A DNA stretch of 64,000 bases from NCBI GenBank assembly GCA_905250025.1, contig CAJNOJ010000001.1, positions 1,633,171 through 1,697,170 on the forward strand, given 5' to 3'. This DNA is from Adineta ricciae. Taxonomy: Eukaryota > Rotifera > Eurotatoria > Adinetida > Adinetidae. Shown one piece after another: positions 23,067 to 36,075 of this stretch. The notes below the pieces were generated by a model that searched no databases, was not told the origin of the DNA, and was given only the letters and a program-made list of their open reading frames with translations. Every line of letters begins with the position of its first letter. Positions within the stretch are counted from its first letter, which is position 1. The position numbers were made by a program, and so were the translations under genes.

Positions 23067-25023
23067 ATGCCGTCGTATACAAATCTTCATGTTAAAATGC
23101 AACGTGATTCAAACGCGATACCATGGGGTTTTCGTATGCAAGGTAACTCTGTTCGGCGGGTAATTCCGATGATTTTGAACGTATGACTTTAGGTGGAAGG
23201 GACTTCAATTGCCCCATACAAATTCAATATGTCAACCCGAACAGCTTAGCTGAGCGATGTGGAATGCAAACGAATGATTACATTCTTCGCATTGGACAGG
23301 CTTCGACCGAACATCTTCAACATCAAGAAGCTCAAGAACAAATCAAACGACAGAGCAATGTTTTGGAATTCGTTTTGCAACGGTTTGTACGGAAACGAAC
23401 AAAAAGTCCTTCTCACTCGTCTATTTTCTAGTGGTGCTCCACCGACAACTGCCGATTATAATAATCGTATCGATTTTTCAACACCTCAACCAATTCATCC
23501 TCACTTCTACCCACAATCTAACTATCAAACACCACCTCAATCACCAGGCCCGCAGGTATTGTTATAACTACGTGTATGAGTCGGATAATTCTCCATTTAT
23601 CGCATAGATCGTTATGCCAATCTCGAACAATCGTACGATATCAAGTCAAACATACAATACTCCAATAGGTCTCTATTCAGCTGACAATATTACTGATACC
23701 ATCGCCCGTACACTTAAAAGGTATCACCAAACAAACAGTGCATTCTCATCTTATGCTTCTAATTATATCTTGTTTTCCTTCATAAAGTATAAATGTAGCC
23801 TCCAATCCCAGCTTTGAAGAATCACCAAGAAAGTAAGGCATCCAACTGATTGACGGATGACTATTTCTTATATGAATGTGCGAATTTAAGTGCTAACGAA
23901 TATCAACCAACAGCGGCTAAATCTATGCCTAAACCAGCACCAGCACCTCATAATAATTTTTCGAAACCAACACCACCCCCACCACCACCAACAATGTCAG
24001 CACCACCTAAAGCACAACAACCAACATATCCAACTCCGTTCGGTGCTCCTCCGAAACCGATCGGTAAGCATTCATATTGTGTGACAGAGATTCACATCGG
24101 TTCTACCATCCAATTAGGAAATAAACCGGCGTTCAATAGCAATGCTCAAGTGCCATCCGGTGCTGGTAATCGAGGACCTAAGAAAGGTACTAGAGGTACA
24201 GCTTTATTAAATCAAAATGATAACGCTAATCAAATTGCTATTTGTCATACATGTGGAGTTAAAATACGGTAAATTATATAGAAATCCGTGGTATTCTCAT
24301 TTAAAGCTATTTTGATAGAGGCCCATTTATTTCGGCCGTTGGCAATTGCTATTGTGTCAACCATTTTACCTGTTCACATTGTTCGAAGGATCTTGTTGAT
24401 TGTGGCTTTATCGAAGAGAACGGTAAATTATATTGTGAACAAGATTTTGAACAATTTCTCGCACCGCATTGCTCAAAATGTTCACAAAAAATATTAAAAG
24501 TAAGATCAAAAAACTTTTTGCCTCAGATATTTTAGCTTCTATATGATCAAAAACAAAAGGAATGTGTTCACGCATTGGAACAAACATGGCATCCGGAATG
24601 TTTTGTGTGTACCGCCTGCAAGAAATCGATTGGATCCGGATCATTTCACGTCGAAGAAGGTCAACCTTATTGTACCGAAGGTATTTACCAACAATATTTA
24701 TCATTGTAATAAACTATCGAAAAGTAAATATTTAGATTATCGACGAATGTTTCAAGCAAAATGTACTTCTTGCGAGTTTCCCATTGAACCAGGAGATAAA
24801 TATTTGGAAGCCATCGGTGGAACTTACCATGTCGAATGTTTCAACTGCTCCGTATGTTCATTCGTAGAGCTGTCGAAGGAGAATCGAATCCTACTGAAGT
24901 TCTTTTTTTTTTGCTTCTTTTTAGCAATGTCAAACTAGTTTAGATGGTCAACCATTTGTCGTGAAAAACAATCGACCTTATTGTCGTCAACATGGCCATC
25001 CGGTTGGTTCACTCTTCAATTAA
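23067..25023 (+). CDS. PDZ-LIM protein of the Zasp/Enigma family
   Basis: A cytoskeletal adaptor expected at Z-disc-like structures and actin-alpha-actinin sites. Eleven exons: 23067-23142, 23193-23382, 23432-23555, 23608-23720, 23788-23832, 23891-24063, 24118-24268, 24319-24499, 24560-24680, 24736-24851, 24925-25023; 462 aa. An N-terminal PDZ domain (residues 1-88) has the family signature [10 protein letters not shown] Zasp-like motif ([16 protein letters not shown]) follows near residue 145. A Pro-rich linker has [11 protein letters not shown]. Three C-terminal LIM domains start near residues 283, 343 and 401 with paired Cys/His ligands (CHTC, CSKC, CTSC, CYCVNHF, HPECFVC, HVECFNC, YCRQH). 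Three LIM domains after one PDZ is the layout of PDLIM5, PDLIM7 and LDB3. Confidence 0.94.
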
Positions 25024-25431
25024 TCACTTTCTTCTAACTAACAATTTCAAATGAACCAAAAAAGACAAAAAAAAAGAAAAGAAATCACAGCTCATTATGA
25101 CAGACATATACGTGTATGAAATTGATCTTTAATAAATAGAATAATATTACTTTGAATTGAAGCGATTTCTTTCCTTTCGTTCTGATGATTTACGAGAGAA
25201 AAGCAAAAAATATCAATCTGAAAATGTCCGATGACAAACATTCAATTCACTTCTTCTTCTTTCATCAAAGTGCGGATTTCTTTGTACTAAGACGTATTTG
25301 TTTTCATCTTCAATAACAAAAAAAACGATTTTTGTTGCTTTTTTCTCCTTTCTCGTCGTGAAGAAAAAGAAAACTTTTCAACATAAACATTCATTTCGAC
25401 GTTTTCTTTTCGTTGTCTATGTTTGTTTCAT
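25024..25431. other. Intergenic, no gene seen
   Basis: AT-rich sequence with A-rich and T-rich runs. It contains the PDZ-LIM polyadenylation region (AATAAA near 25131) and the promoter side of the next gene. No coding exon is seen. Confidence 0.35.
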
Positions 25432-27070
25432 ATGGCATCGTCCAACGAACGAACTTATGTCGAAATGTTACCGTCTGCTAGTCGCATGCACGCGACTGGC
25501 GGAACGTTGTCATTAGATCATTATCAACCACCAACAATCACATCTGATTATCGAACAAATCCTGGTTCATCCAGAATGTCTTTGCAAAACATCACACTAT
25601 CGACAAAAGCTCGACCGGATGAATCTTATGATGTACTTCAAAATCAGAAAGTTGACGATAACAATTCATCGAAGAAAATTTTTGTGGATAGACAAATAAA
25701 AAAAGTCAAATCTTTATCCGGATTAATCAAGTAAGCAGAAATCGAGTTTTTCTTTTCGATTTTATCAAACTCAATAAAAGAAAAAGATTAATATGACATT
25801 GATTGAAGCGGTTTACATCGAATGTACATTCCTATTGGATGAAACGTTTCGAACAACCTGAATGGTTACAGCAAATCTTTGAGCCACAGGATAATCATAT
25901 TCAACTTACTTTTTTTCGTTTTATTGAAGAGGTACTGCTTTGACACGGCAACTTCCTATCCATTCAACAATAGCTGATCAACACTCGGACAGTGCATTTC
26001 TGTCTGACGCAATGCATCATCAGGAACATGCAGCCCTCACACGACAAGATTCTGAACAGACGAGTGAAACGCGTCGGCCACGGGTTTCGTTTTCCGACTT
26101 TGATAAAATACAGTACTTCGATGATCATAAACCACATTATCGGCATCGAGGTCGTTCTGCAAAACGAACAACTAACAACCTTAACTATACATCATCAGTA
26201 TTAGCACCACATTCAGAGACACCAAACTCCTTCTATTATCGTCAACCGGAAATTCCACCAGGATCGAATGTTGAAAAACAACCTGTTATCACTTCACCGC
26301 GCGCATACTCGTCATCACGTTTAACTCTTTTACCTGATATAGTCAATCATCCATCGCTACCATCTGAAGTTTCATTGCCAGACGCCAAACATATTCTGCA
26401 TCGTGAGAAACCTCTATTCCATATACCTGAACCTGCCATCGAAATACCTATGAGCTGTTCTACTGAAGTTTCACGTGAAAGTGCTCGACTGGGTAGTGTT
26501 CATCCATCAGTCAGTCAAGTTTTCAATGAACAGAATGGAAAAGTCGAAGCCAATGATCGAGGTTTACGAACGTCATTCAGTAATAGCTCATTATCTTCTC
26601 TATATATGAATCGACAACGTCCATCACTTCGAACTATTTCTCTTCGACAACAATTTGCCTCACCAACTCGATTAAGACCATCACCTAGTCAGCAAATGCC
26701 CATGAATACACGCCGGTCAACTTCTCTCAATCATACTACTGCTCGGACACAGTCGAGTAATAACGACGGTGAAGAAGTCAACGATGCTGTACTATTATCA
26801 GCATTCGGACATCGACCAATGACAAGTCTCAGCTCAGCCAAAGAATTAAAACGTAATTACATTGTACATTTTGATTCCAAACGCTCCATGAATGGATACA
26901 CGTCACCGTCATCATCAACATTGTTAACCGATATGAGTGAAACAAGCCCAGCGACACGTGTTCAAAGTGCACTGAAACTTGTTCGATCACCATATTCATC
27001 AACGCGGACGAATACGACTGAGCATGTCTCAACTGACTTTCATCCTATTTCGAATACTATTTATGTATAA
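25432..27070 (+). CDS. Large disordered hypothetical protein
   Basis: I do not recognise this protein. The model joins 25432-25730 and 25930-27070 through a 199-nt intron (phase 2), giving 479 aa. The second exon is one long open frame of 1141 nt. The composition is Ser, Thr, Arg, Pro and His-rich with few hydrophobic residues, and repeated SxxRxS-like patterns, so it is likely intrinsically disordered and phosphorylated. No domain, signal peptide or membrane segment is visible. The intron is longer than its neighbours and contains its own Trp-containing open frame (25810-25931), so a further exon or alternative splicing is possible. The ATG at 25432 is the first in the frame. The region after 25940 is the most certain part. 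Confidence 0.6.
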
Positions 27071-27340
27071 GAAATACACTGTTCACACAGTGACTATGCT
27101 AAGGCACGAGAAATATTCTTCTAAAAAAATGTTTCAAAAATTGATGACTAATGAATAAAACAGTTGTCGAAAGTATTGAAAAATTATTCATTAATGACAA
27201 TTGATTTTTTGCTTTAGAAGATACAAATGTACAACAGAGTGATAAACGATCCTTCTTTGATCTCTCGCTGCGTGATAGTTGCATAAAATATAACATATTC
27301 GAACTCGTTTTCATGCTACATTGAACATCGAATCGTATTT

Positions 27341-28096
27341 TTATTTTATTGGCATAAAAAAGTTCCGACAAGTACATTCCTGTCGACCATGCGAACTTTT
27401 CGATGATCTACATGGATAATAATACATTGGTATTGGACGCGATGTATAGATCGAATGCGATTTTTCATAGTATGACAAGGCACATGAACAGCATGAACAA
27501 TGTCGATGATTTGACGATAGTCGAGCGATGTCATAAATGTTCAGAGAATGATTATGATAGGGTAGATGCGTTTCAGAATTCGAATTGGATTGATTGATCA
27601 CGAGTAATGACGGAGATTGATTGGTGGTTAGAGTGATGGGTGTGAAAGATTTGTAAGAGGCGCGGAAAATCTGAATAAAGAAAAGAGAAAGAAATGTACG
27701 ATCGAACATGATCTTTTGTCTTACACTCGGCAACGAAGTAGACGTTTTGATATGATTTGTGTCGTTTGTCTTCTGGTGATATTGCTTTTGAGTTTTACGA
27801 TAGATTCGAATTCTAGTGATCGAAAGAGAACTTTACAGATTGAAGTTTGATGATTAATCTTACTTGATTACAAATACGATCAGAAGAAAACAAATTGAAA
27901 TCAGAGAAAGAACAATTCCAAATAGAATCAAATAAACATCGATGTTTAAAAAAGAATAAGTCGATGCAGATGGCGAAATCGTTGGAAGTAATTTTGGAAA
28001 TGTCGGTATTCGAGGTGGAGGACGGAGACGGTAGCAATGTGAGTGCTGGCGACATATTTCATATATCTGAATTTGATTCCATAGCGATCGATTCAT
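27341..28096 (-). CDS. Single-pass membrane protein, unknown
   Basis: I do not recognise this protein. Exons in order are 28096-27864, 27812-27725 and 27670-27341; introns 51 and 54 nt; 216 aa, with phases consistent. A single hydrophobic segment (about residues 52-78, ILFGIVLSLISICFLLIVFV) is followed at once by basic residues (KIRIYRKTQK), which suggests a type I or III orientation with a cytosolic C-terminus. No clear signal peptide is present. The C-terminal half is rich in Ser, Asn, His and Tyr, with a Cys cluster (CSCCSCA). It converges with the disordered-protein gene, leaving only 270 bases between stops. Confidence 0.6.
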
Positions 28097-31000
28097 ACTG
28101 TCTAAACTATAAGAAGAAGAGAAAGAAGTGTGATTCGCTTTTTTTGCCGTCTATGTATAGCATAGAATAAATAGTTCAAAGCATGATCATTTTTCTCAAC
28201 ACGAAAGGGAAAAGAACTCTTAGTGATATCTTTGCTTTATTTGATCTGTATAACTAAATGGCGATAAGTGTTGACAGACATAGTTTCGAAGAGAAAAAAA
28301 GTAAATATCAAAAGTGCCTTTTCCCTGAATTAGGCTGTTCTAGGTCGAACAGTTTTAGATACAAAACAGAAGATTAACCTTGCATGTACAAATTCGTGTA
28401 CCTGAGGGGAAAAATAAAGATGTTTTTAATCATATTGTTTTTCTACTATATTCCTCGTAGGTCAAATATGACCTTGAATGAGATGTAATCATTTCTAGCA
28501 GCATCGGAATCACGACTGGTGAAGTTTATTAATAACAGAAGTGATACACTAATGTGAGTTGCACCTCATACGAATGAATGTTACTATGCAATTCACATAC
28601 AAATAACATTCTTGTAATTATCGTTTTCTCCATCAATCTCACCAGACGAAAATAACATCTTCAAAGAATTTTATGGTCTCATGATAACGTAATTGTTTAT
28701 ACGAAGACAAGTGAGTTCAAAGCTAGTGTTCTTTGTTCATAGTGGCACTGTACACATATTTCTAATTCGATTCCGTTGAACAATATCTTTGTGTACAAGG
28801 AAATATGTCATCGTAATTAGTCATGTCATTCGTCGAATGTGTATGAAGATGATGTTTGAACTTACTCTACTTGTGTCGTACATGTGAACGGAAGAAGTGA
28901 AGTTTATCACGCAATAAAAATGATTCTTTCTTTTACGAACGCGTAAATGCGCGGAATTGACATATGAAATTGTATTAGGTAACCTATGTGTGTAGAAAGT
29001 TCTGATTAATGATGGAGGTCAGTAGGACTCTATTGTTTGGTTAATGCCTCAAGAGACAATTGCTATTAAGACTATTCAAGTAGACAATACCGATGATTTC
29101 CGTATTAGTAATCAATAGTGAGAGAATCGGCATAGGAGAAAAAGAGGAAGTATCTTTCAAACAATGGACAGTAAAAAAGTCTTCATCTCAGTTTGTTTAA
29201 CCGAATTTTCTCTATAGCTCTATGTCATACTGTCTGTTAATTTTCGTTATGACCGTGTCTTGTCTTCACACGAATGAAATGACCTTGACGGTAGTCTCAA
29301 GAGTGAATGTGTATATGCCACTTCGATGGATGATGATGACAGAAGCGATGCTCATGCGAGTGTGTGTGTGTGTGTCAATAGAGGGCGAACTGCTAATACG
29401 ATTATTTCTAATCAATTTTATCTACGTGTGAAGTTGTTTAATGTTGTGTACATTAGAAGTAGATAACAATCAAACATTGAATGAACGAACGCGTGAACAT
29501 ATTTTGAAAAGAATTTGTATGTCACACAACCTTGATGCACTATGCCGAAAATTTGATAAAAAATGTCTTTCTTTCTGGAAATTTGACTGGTTCACAGTCA
29601 CACAGAATGATTAACTTTTCTAATTATCCGAGTATGCAGCTGGATCAATCAGTAATGATATCTACACTATGTGATACAGTCTCCGACCTTGTTTAATTAA
29701 CTAATTCAATAGGATATCTTCTGACGTAGCGGGTGTGATGCCTATGTCAAGGCGACAATGATGATGATGATCAGAAGAAGATTATCATCAAGGATTTGTA
29801 GATCAATTTAAACCTGATTCTGTTTGTTCAAGAAAAAAAAAGAATCGGTTAGAATAACATATAAATACGCAAATAATATCAGTTTTCCATGCAATTTATC
29901 ATAACTAAAGTGTTCATACTGTAGAACGACTCTCTCTCTCTCTTTTCCCGAATTAGCTACTTAAGAACAAACTTGTTCTCGTTATGAGAAAATAATTGCA
30001 CTAGTTTCTTCATCTCACATATGACAAGTCGAACTAGTGGCATAGAATTATCTTTCTTGTTAGAGCAAAATCATCAGTGTTATATGATAATAGTACGTTT
30101 CCGACAGGATATATTTTTTCCTAGCACATTGAAGAGCAATGTTTTTTCCTTGTTCAATCCTTGAAAACGAGTTGTTGATAGCGAAATCGAATTCGCCTAA
30201 CTATCCAAACAGTCTCTGTCGATTCATGACACTTATTGTGTAATTGAATCAAGTATAATCAGTTCTGTCATCGATCAACTAATCAGATAGACAAAGTTCA
30301 GTATGACTCTCTTTCCTTGTTGTCATCTAGCACAAAAAGAAAATGAGAGAAAGAGTGAATTGTCATCACTCTCGAGGGAATAGGAAGTCAAAGAAGTTTT
30401 CTCGTGTTTCTTAGAATAGTATTTATAATACTTGAAGAAGAAGAAGAAAAGAAACAAGTATTTCTGTATGTAAATCGTTGTTTCATGTCTAGATGAGAAT
30501 TAGAAGAGCTAACCAATTTTGAATAGACTTTAGATCCTCTGCTACTAGAAAAGACCAAACATTTTGCATGCACCTGCTCGAACACTGATTATGTCTATAG
30601 TATAAGACCTTGGCGTTATTGCACGTCTCGACAATCATCATCATATATCTCTCGTCTTCTTCTTCTACTTCTTTTGTACGTAGGATTAGTCCTTCTCGTC
30701 TAATAAGAAAACAATGACAAACACCTGCACGCACAAGAATACGTGAGTAAGCAAGCTCATGTTTGAATCAGCAAGTCAGGTAGATAGAATGACTTGTTTA
30801 TTGAAAAGAAAAATCAAGGACGTTTTCATCTTTTCATCAGCTAGTTTGGGATGATAAAGAAGACTGTCACTAGCTACATTTGATTAAACTATCAAGAAAT
30901 ATAGTTAGAATAACGATGAAGAAAAGAGCGAGCGTATAATAATCATTATTTGCTTCGTACATCCGGGGTGTCTGTTATGCGTTCCAAGGAGACACTAGTG

Positions 31001-31232
31001 TTACTATTATTAAAACAACGAAGGATAGTTAGTTGTTGAGATCCGTTTTGTTTCATATTTTCTTGAATGTTATTCTTCTTCTGTGTCAGCTGATGTTGAG
31101 ATTTTCATGGTTCAGTCATAAACATAACTTATGAGACATAAAATCTTCCTCTTTTTTCTTCTTAGATATACGATGAATTAAATCATCTCATGATTCCAAT
31201 TTCAAATTGATTTACTTATCGAATAATGATGC
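28097..31232. other. 3.1-kb region without a recognisable gene
   Basis: AT-rich. Short open frames only, none with a recognisable motif or a convincing splice chain. A GT run (about 29361-29375) and GAT/ATG-rich runs (about 29755-29790) are present. It may hold regulatory DNA for the ephrin gene or long non-coding exons. I see nothing I can name. Confidence 0.4.
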
Positions 31233-31348
31233 ATGGCGCACACAGTATTCAAACGATCACTTAATTTCTTACTAACGCTGTTTTTCATATCAATTTGTAC
31301 CAATGCCCATCATACATTTGTTGTCTACTGGAATCGTACGTCATTTAA
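31233..31348 (+). CDS. Alternative first exon of the ephrin gene (exon 1a)
   Basis: ATG at 31233 opens a frame with a signal peptide (hydrophobic core LLTLFFISIC, then AHH) and then VYWNRTSFK, the start of an ephrin receptor-binding domain. It ends at a GTAAGT donor after 31348 in phase 2, the same phase and the same protein position as the first exon at 32445-32557. No matching second exon lies between 31349 and 32444, so the natural partner is the exon at 33316. I read it as an alternative first exon with its own promoter. A relic of a duplicated ephrin gene is the other explanation. Confidence 0.7.
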
Positions 31349-32444
31349 GTAAGTCTAATATTGAAGAAGTTCATTCAGCATGAACACGCCTAGACTCGTT
31401 ATGTTTGTCGATCTTCATTTTGTGTTGAGCTAATTTTCAGGTGTAAAATCTATTAATCATTGACGTAATCAAACAAAACTAGAACTAGAGTCATACAGGC
31501 GTGGTTTATTACCTCATCAGACACGTTCAAACATTATACAGTCGTGATCAAAGTGACCTTTCCTTTATAGAATGAACGAAGAGATGTGTTTTGCAGATTG
31601 CATAAAGACTAACGTAGAACACATCCGTTTGCTCATTAATAAATACACAACATTTTGTTTCGAGGATGTGTTTTTTTAATTGCACAAAGATCAACGTAAT
31701 CGAATCTTGAATAAACACATCTGATAACAGCAAAAAAAATTACATCCATTCAATGTTCATTGAGACCATTGTACTAATATCAAGTTTACTTTGCTACCGA
31801 GAAATGAACGCTTAATGAGTCTTTTTCACCTATCACAAATATACACTTAGACGGCCACATTGACGCTCAAAAGTTTTCAATATGTACTCTAATTCTATAG
31901 TATTATGATATGACCGATGAGTGCAGAAATCATTCAGAAAAAGATAGAACCAGTTGGCGACTCGGTTTGTTCGAGCTCTTCAATCATCAATCCCTTGTTC
32001 GGATACGATGACACACTTTGGTCATTCATAGGGCCATATGCGTTTATTATGTTCATTTCTAGATGCACTAAAACATGACGAGCATCAATGAACAGAAGAC
32101 AGGAATAGAATTAACGATCGATAAAATAAAAAAAGAGATAGTTTTGCATATAAGAACAATCTAACTCTTAGATGTTAGCCTATAATTAACCAACGATATT
32201 TTGTCTCGATAGAACAAGTGTATAAAGAGCTCGTTGCTATCACTATCAACTAGTCGGTTTCTCTCCCTCTCTCCTTCCTCTTCTCCTCGCTTGTCGGGAT
32301 CAAAAGAGACGACAGAAACGATAATTGGACCATTTCTTTTCCTCATCTTACTACAGAAAGAGAACGATAGAGTGAAAGAGAAGGGCTAGTTGAATAGAAT
32401 CGGAGCGTGTGTATACATTCAGTCGATGTACCGACATAAAAACT

Positions 32445-34421
32445 ATGTTCATCAACGAACTAGTCCTAGTATTAATTATTCTATTCACCTTCGTAACTAA
32501 ACAACTAACTCATTCAGTAGCTCTTCGATCATTGTATTGGAACCATACGACATTCAGGTAATTGAAAAAAATATCCTTCTTTCTTTCTCCTACTATTCTT
32601 GTTCGGTAATACTAAATGAGAGATATTTCGTAGTAATGCTGTTTTAATTAGTCATAATTGTTCAGATAAGTCGTTACTAAGTCAATCGTATTTTTTCTTC
32701 GACGCCTGTCTATTTGTTTAACAATGCTTGAGATCTAGACGTATTATGTAAGTAATGAACATGTAAAAAACTGTTTCTTGAAGAACATTGAAGAATAATT
32801 TCCTTCTCAAGGTTGAGCAGACAATCGAACATTCATGTTTCCTGTTTTGCTCGATAGATTTCACATCGAATTCTGTGGAGAAGACACTTACAAGCAAATG
32901 ATTTCTTTTTCGATATTTTAACAGCGCCATTTTCAATAGGTCTGCATTTATTTAAAGAAAGATTATTGTTCGTAATAAAAATGTCACTCGTACAACATAG
33001 GAAACTGATTAGTTCATTGAAAGAACACCGGACATCCTTTGATATATATAGTAAATTAGACATTGAGCATGTACTTATCTACCGACAACTTCGGTCATAT
33101 TTACATCTTTAAAATACGAGATCGAATGTAATCTCCATATAGAAATGCTTACGACATCGAACGCATTACGAGGAAACCGAGTGACCTTGTCTGGAAAGTA
33201 TCCATTTCAATTAGATTTTCCGTCTACATTTTTCTTTTCAAGTGTCGAAGAACACTCGAAAGTAAAACGCGGAAATAGAAATCAAACAAATCATCGTATA
33301 ACTTTATATCTATAGGCCATATCAAGACGGTTCATTGATCTTTGAAGTACATTTGGGCGATGTAATGGATCTTATATGTCCATTTTATGACGAACAAGAA
33401 TCCTATTTGTTAAATGAACTCGAACAATACGATATTTACCATGTACGGATGATCTTTTCTTGTTTTCATTGAAACATTCATAGTTGATTGTATTCAGGTA
33501 ACAAAAAATGAATTCGATATGTGTAATATAGACCAATTAAATATCAATCCAACCACTCGGATTCTAATTGCGTGTAATAGTCCTTATGAAGTGATGAAAT
33601 ATACACTTAACTTTCGTTCGTATCTGCCCATACCGAATGGATTGGAGTTTCATTCAAATCAAACGTATTACTTTCTTTCAACAACATCAATACTATCATT
33701 GAATCAACCATGTTACAAGTTAAAAATCAATGTACATGAGTACCGTAAGTCAAATTCTCGTGTCGTTCTAACTAGACAGTCATATACATTCAATATCGAA
33801 ATGATGTTTCATTGCACAACGAAGTTATTCGAGATTGTGTAATCTAATTGAAATTTTTTTACTCAGCGAAGACGAAAACTATCGTATTGAACTCGATTTT
33901 GAATATAGAGAAGCAGAACATTGCTTGAAAAGAGATGTTTATCTACTTCATTGTTATATCACAAGTTTTTCTTCAATCGAATGTTTTTTCTAGAACGAAT
34001 TTCATCATCGTCAACTGCAATACCATCTCTCGATGAACAGGAACGTAATTTTCCGATAATTTCTCATAAATCCAATAATCAAATAACTTCGTCAGCAGAT
34101 AAAACAATCGAGTACAATGAACATCATCCTTTATTCTCAAAAATAGTCAAAGCCCAGCGCCACAGTGATCCTTATTCGATAAAATGGATCACCGACGTAC
34201 CATCACGTTTCAACGATTTTCGTATGTATTCCGTTCTTTGCACTGACTGCTTTTATACGAGCTCATTCTCATTTCTTTCAATAGATGAATCCTACAGAAC
34301 AGCAAATAGCGTGTCTTCATCAAAACCGAACACACTTAGTCTCGCACTGAGTGCTTCATCAACTACAAGTCTATCGATACCGTTTGTCAACTTAATACTT
34401 CTAATACTTTGTCAATTATAA
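32445..34421 (+). CDS. Ephrin, GPI-anchored type
   Basis: A ligand for Eph receptor tyrosine kinases at the cell surface. Exons 32445-32557, 33316-33442, 33498-33744, 33994-34221 and 34285-34421; 283 aa. A signal peptide is followed by LYWNHTTFR, FEVHLGDVMDLICPFY, NEFDMCNID, ILIACNSP, LEFHSNQTYYFLSTTS and NQPCYKLKINVHEY. These are the ephrin core segments with the four expected Cys residues. The tail is Ser/Asn-rich and ends in a hydrophobic stretch (FVNLILLILCQL) without a cytosolic domain, which fits GPI attachment (ephrin-A type). The junction 33744/33994 spans a 249-nt intron and is the least certain; a small extra exon near 33867 is possible. A second first exon lies at 31233-31348. Confidence 0.88.
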
Positions 34422-35219
34422 GAAGGATGTTTTATCATTTCGTTCACTTACCGGTGTTCCGCTTGTTGTTTACAATCGAAAGACGATCAATCTGATGATG
34501 GCCTAAATATTATCTTTTTTCTTTTTGTTTTATTTTTTAAAAAACACTTCATCCCTAAGACACATACATGCATAACAAATAAAGCAATATTCTAACTCAG
34601 GCATCTTATAAGTATTGTTGTGCACCTTGATCAGAGATGAACTGTTGAATTTATCTTCTAATTATCAGTAAATATGCATATCTCTTTCGGACTAGCACGA
34701 TACAATCATTCATAACTATAGTGTCTGAAGGAAATGGAGAATCGTGCATTGATTTTCCTTCTGACATCTTATCTTTATTTCCCTATCGAGATACCACCAT
34801 AGGTGATACACCGGAAAGAAATGGCCAACATAAATTTTACAGTCATTGTACACTTTCGACCAATATATTCACAGTAAATTCTTCAACTGAAGCAAGTACA
34901 AACGTATGCAGAATCGTTTGCTGCTGTTTATTGGATTCAAAGAAAACTGACCTTTCAATGATACTTGCTTGACTTTCTATTCGCGATACTATAAAGTTAG
35001 CCTCGTTAGATTTGTTCTAGAATTCTATCTTTTGAATATGTCATCCATAACTACTTCTGCATCCGTGATCATATCCGATCGTGACGAAATTATTCGAGCA
35101 TTTTCTATTTCAACAAATGATTTCAATCATTGACTAGTTTTATTTTATTGATGATTAGAGACATATTCATGGTAAAGAAAAAAATTTAATGTAATTGTGC
35201 CCATCATTCGTCAAAAGAA
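34422..35219. other. Intergenic, no gene supported
   Basis: Contains the ephrin 3' side and an open frame of about 80 codons on the plus strand (34721-34972) that lacks an ATG start and any known motif. It borders the secreted-peptide cluster. Confidence 0.35.
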
Positions 35220-35755
35220 TCATCCACACATGATTTCACCTTGTGAAATTGTAACGACACCATTACCACATTGAATGTCTAGAAGAAAAACGACGTATTT
35301 ACATATCTGACAGGTCAAAGCAATCACGTCGATTGACAGTTACTATCTCACGCGCGAAATCTGGTCTCGAGATCTTCAGCTGACTTTAAGGAGACGATAA
35401 AATAGGTCGAAGATGATAAGCGGTATCCAATCACGAGAAAAATTTCAATATTACATATTTATCTATCTTTCACACTATCTTCGCTCTCTCGGTCGGAAGA
35501 AGATGAAATTCATTACTTTGACGTTTTTCATGGTGTTTTTCGAGTAATGGTTTTGATTCTGCGGTAGATTCTAAAAGTGAGATGAAAAAAAATCGTATCA
35601 TCGAATATAAACATGCAACTGCACATACGTTCGAAGGTGATTTCGACGGCAGGTTCCGCGACTGATTTGTCGCCAATTGCCATTGCATTGGTTTGGTGTG
35701 CAGCAAAGATGATCATTGTGCATAAAAATAAGCAATAGATGGTTGATGATTGCAT
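35220..35755 (-). CDS. Secreted peptide precursor, C-x13-C family (gene A)
   Basis: First member of the clustered family. Exons in order are 35755-35629, 35570-35517 and 35278-35220; 79 aa. Exon 1 is a signal peptide (LFLCTMIIFAAHQTNAMA) plus an acidic spacer. Exon 2 ends in HHEKRQ, a dibasic Lys-Arg cleavage site. Exon 3 encodes the conserved tail with IQCGNGVVTIS and MCG at the end: two Cys spaced by 13 residues. Cleavage after KR would free a 20-residue peptide that starts with Gln and ends in Cys-Gly, so pyroglutamate formation, one disulfide and C-terminal amidation are all possible. All introns are phase 1. The last intron is 238 nt and could hide another exon. Function unknown. Confidence 0.75.
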
Positions 35756-36075
35756 GATAACAGATTCACGAATTGTATTTAACTGTAAATGACGAATGAA
35801 TGATGAAATCTCTCGCACAAACCCACTTCTATTTATACAACAACACGACCAATCGTTTACTACTTCTATCTCTCTTCCACATATCGAACAATGAGAAGCA
35901 CAAAAGACAAGCCTCGATAGCGATCCATTACAAAGCAACTATTTCGATATCTTCCCTGGATAGATCTTCGAGAACAGTGATTTATGTGACACATATAGTG
36001 ATGACTTCTTAGTCCACTCGGATAGTCATCGGACGATTTACTGACTTGCCTATGATAACTCGAAATAGTCGGCAT
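35753..36075. repeat. Inverted copy of the promoter at 38898-39221
   Basis: The upstream region of gene A is nearly identical, in reverse complement, to the region upstream of the gene at 39219, including the TATA-like TATTTATAC sequence and the bases up to the ATG. The third copy lies upstream of the gene at 46663. The copies differ by scattered single bases only. Confidence 0.85.

Noticed and set aside
29340-29790. Short GT and GAT repeats as possible satellite or CRISPR-like array
   Set aside because: They are ordinary microsatellites with no unit-spacer structure.
34721-34972. 83-codon open frame after the ephrin gene
   Set aside because: It has no ATG start, no motif and no splice partner; the in-frame ATG peptide in another frame stops after 22 codons.
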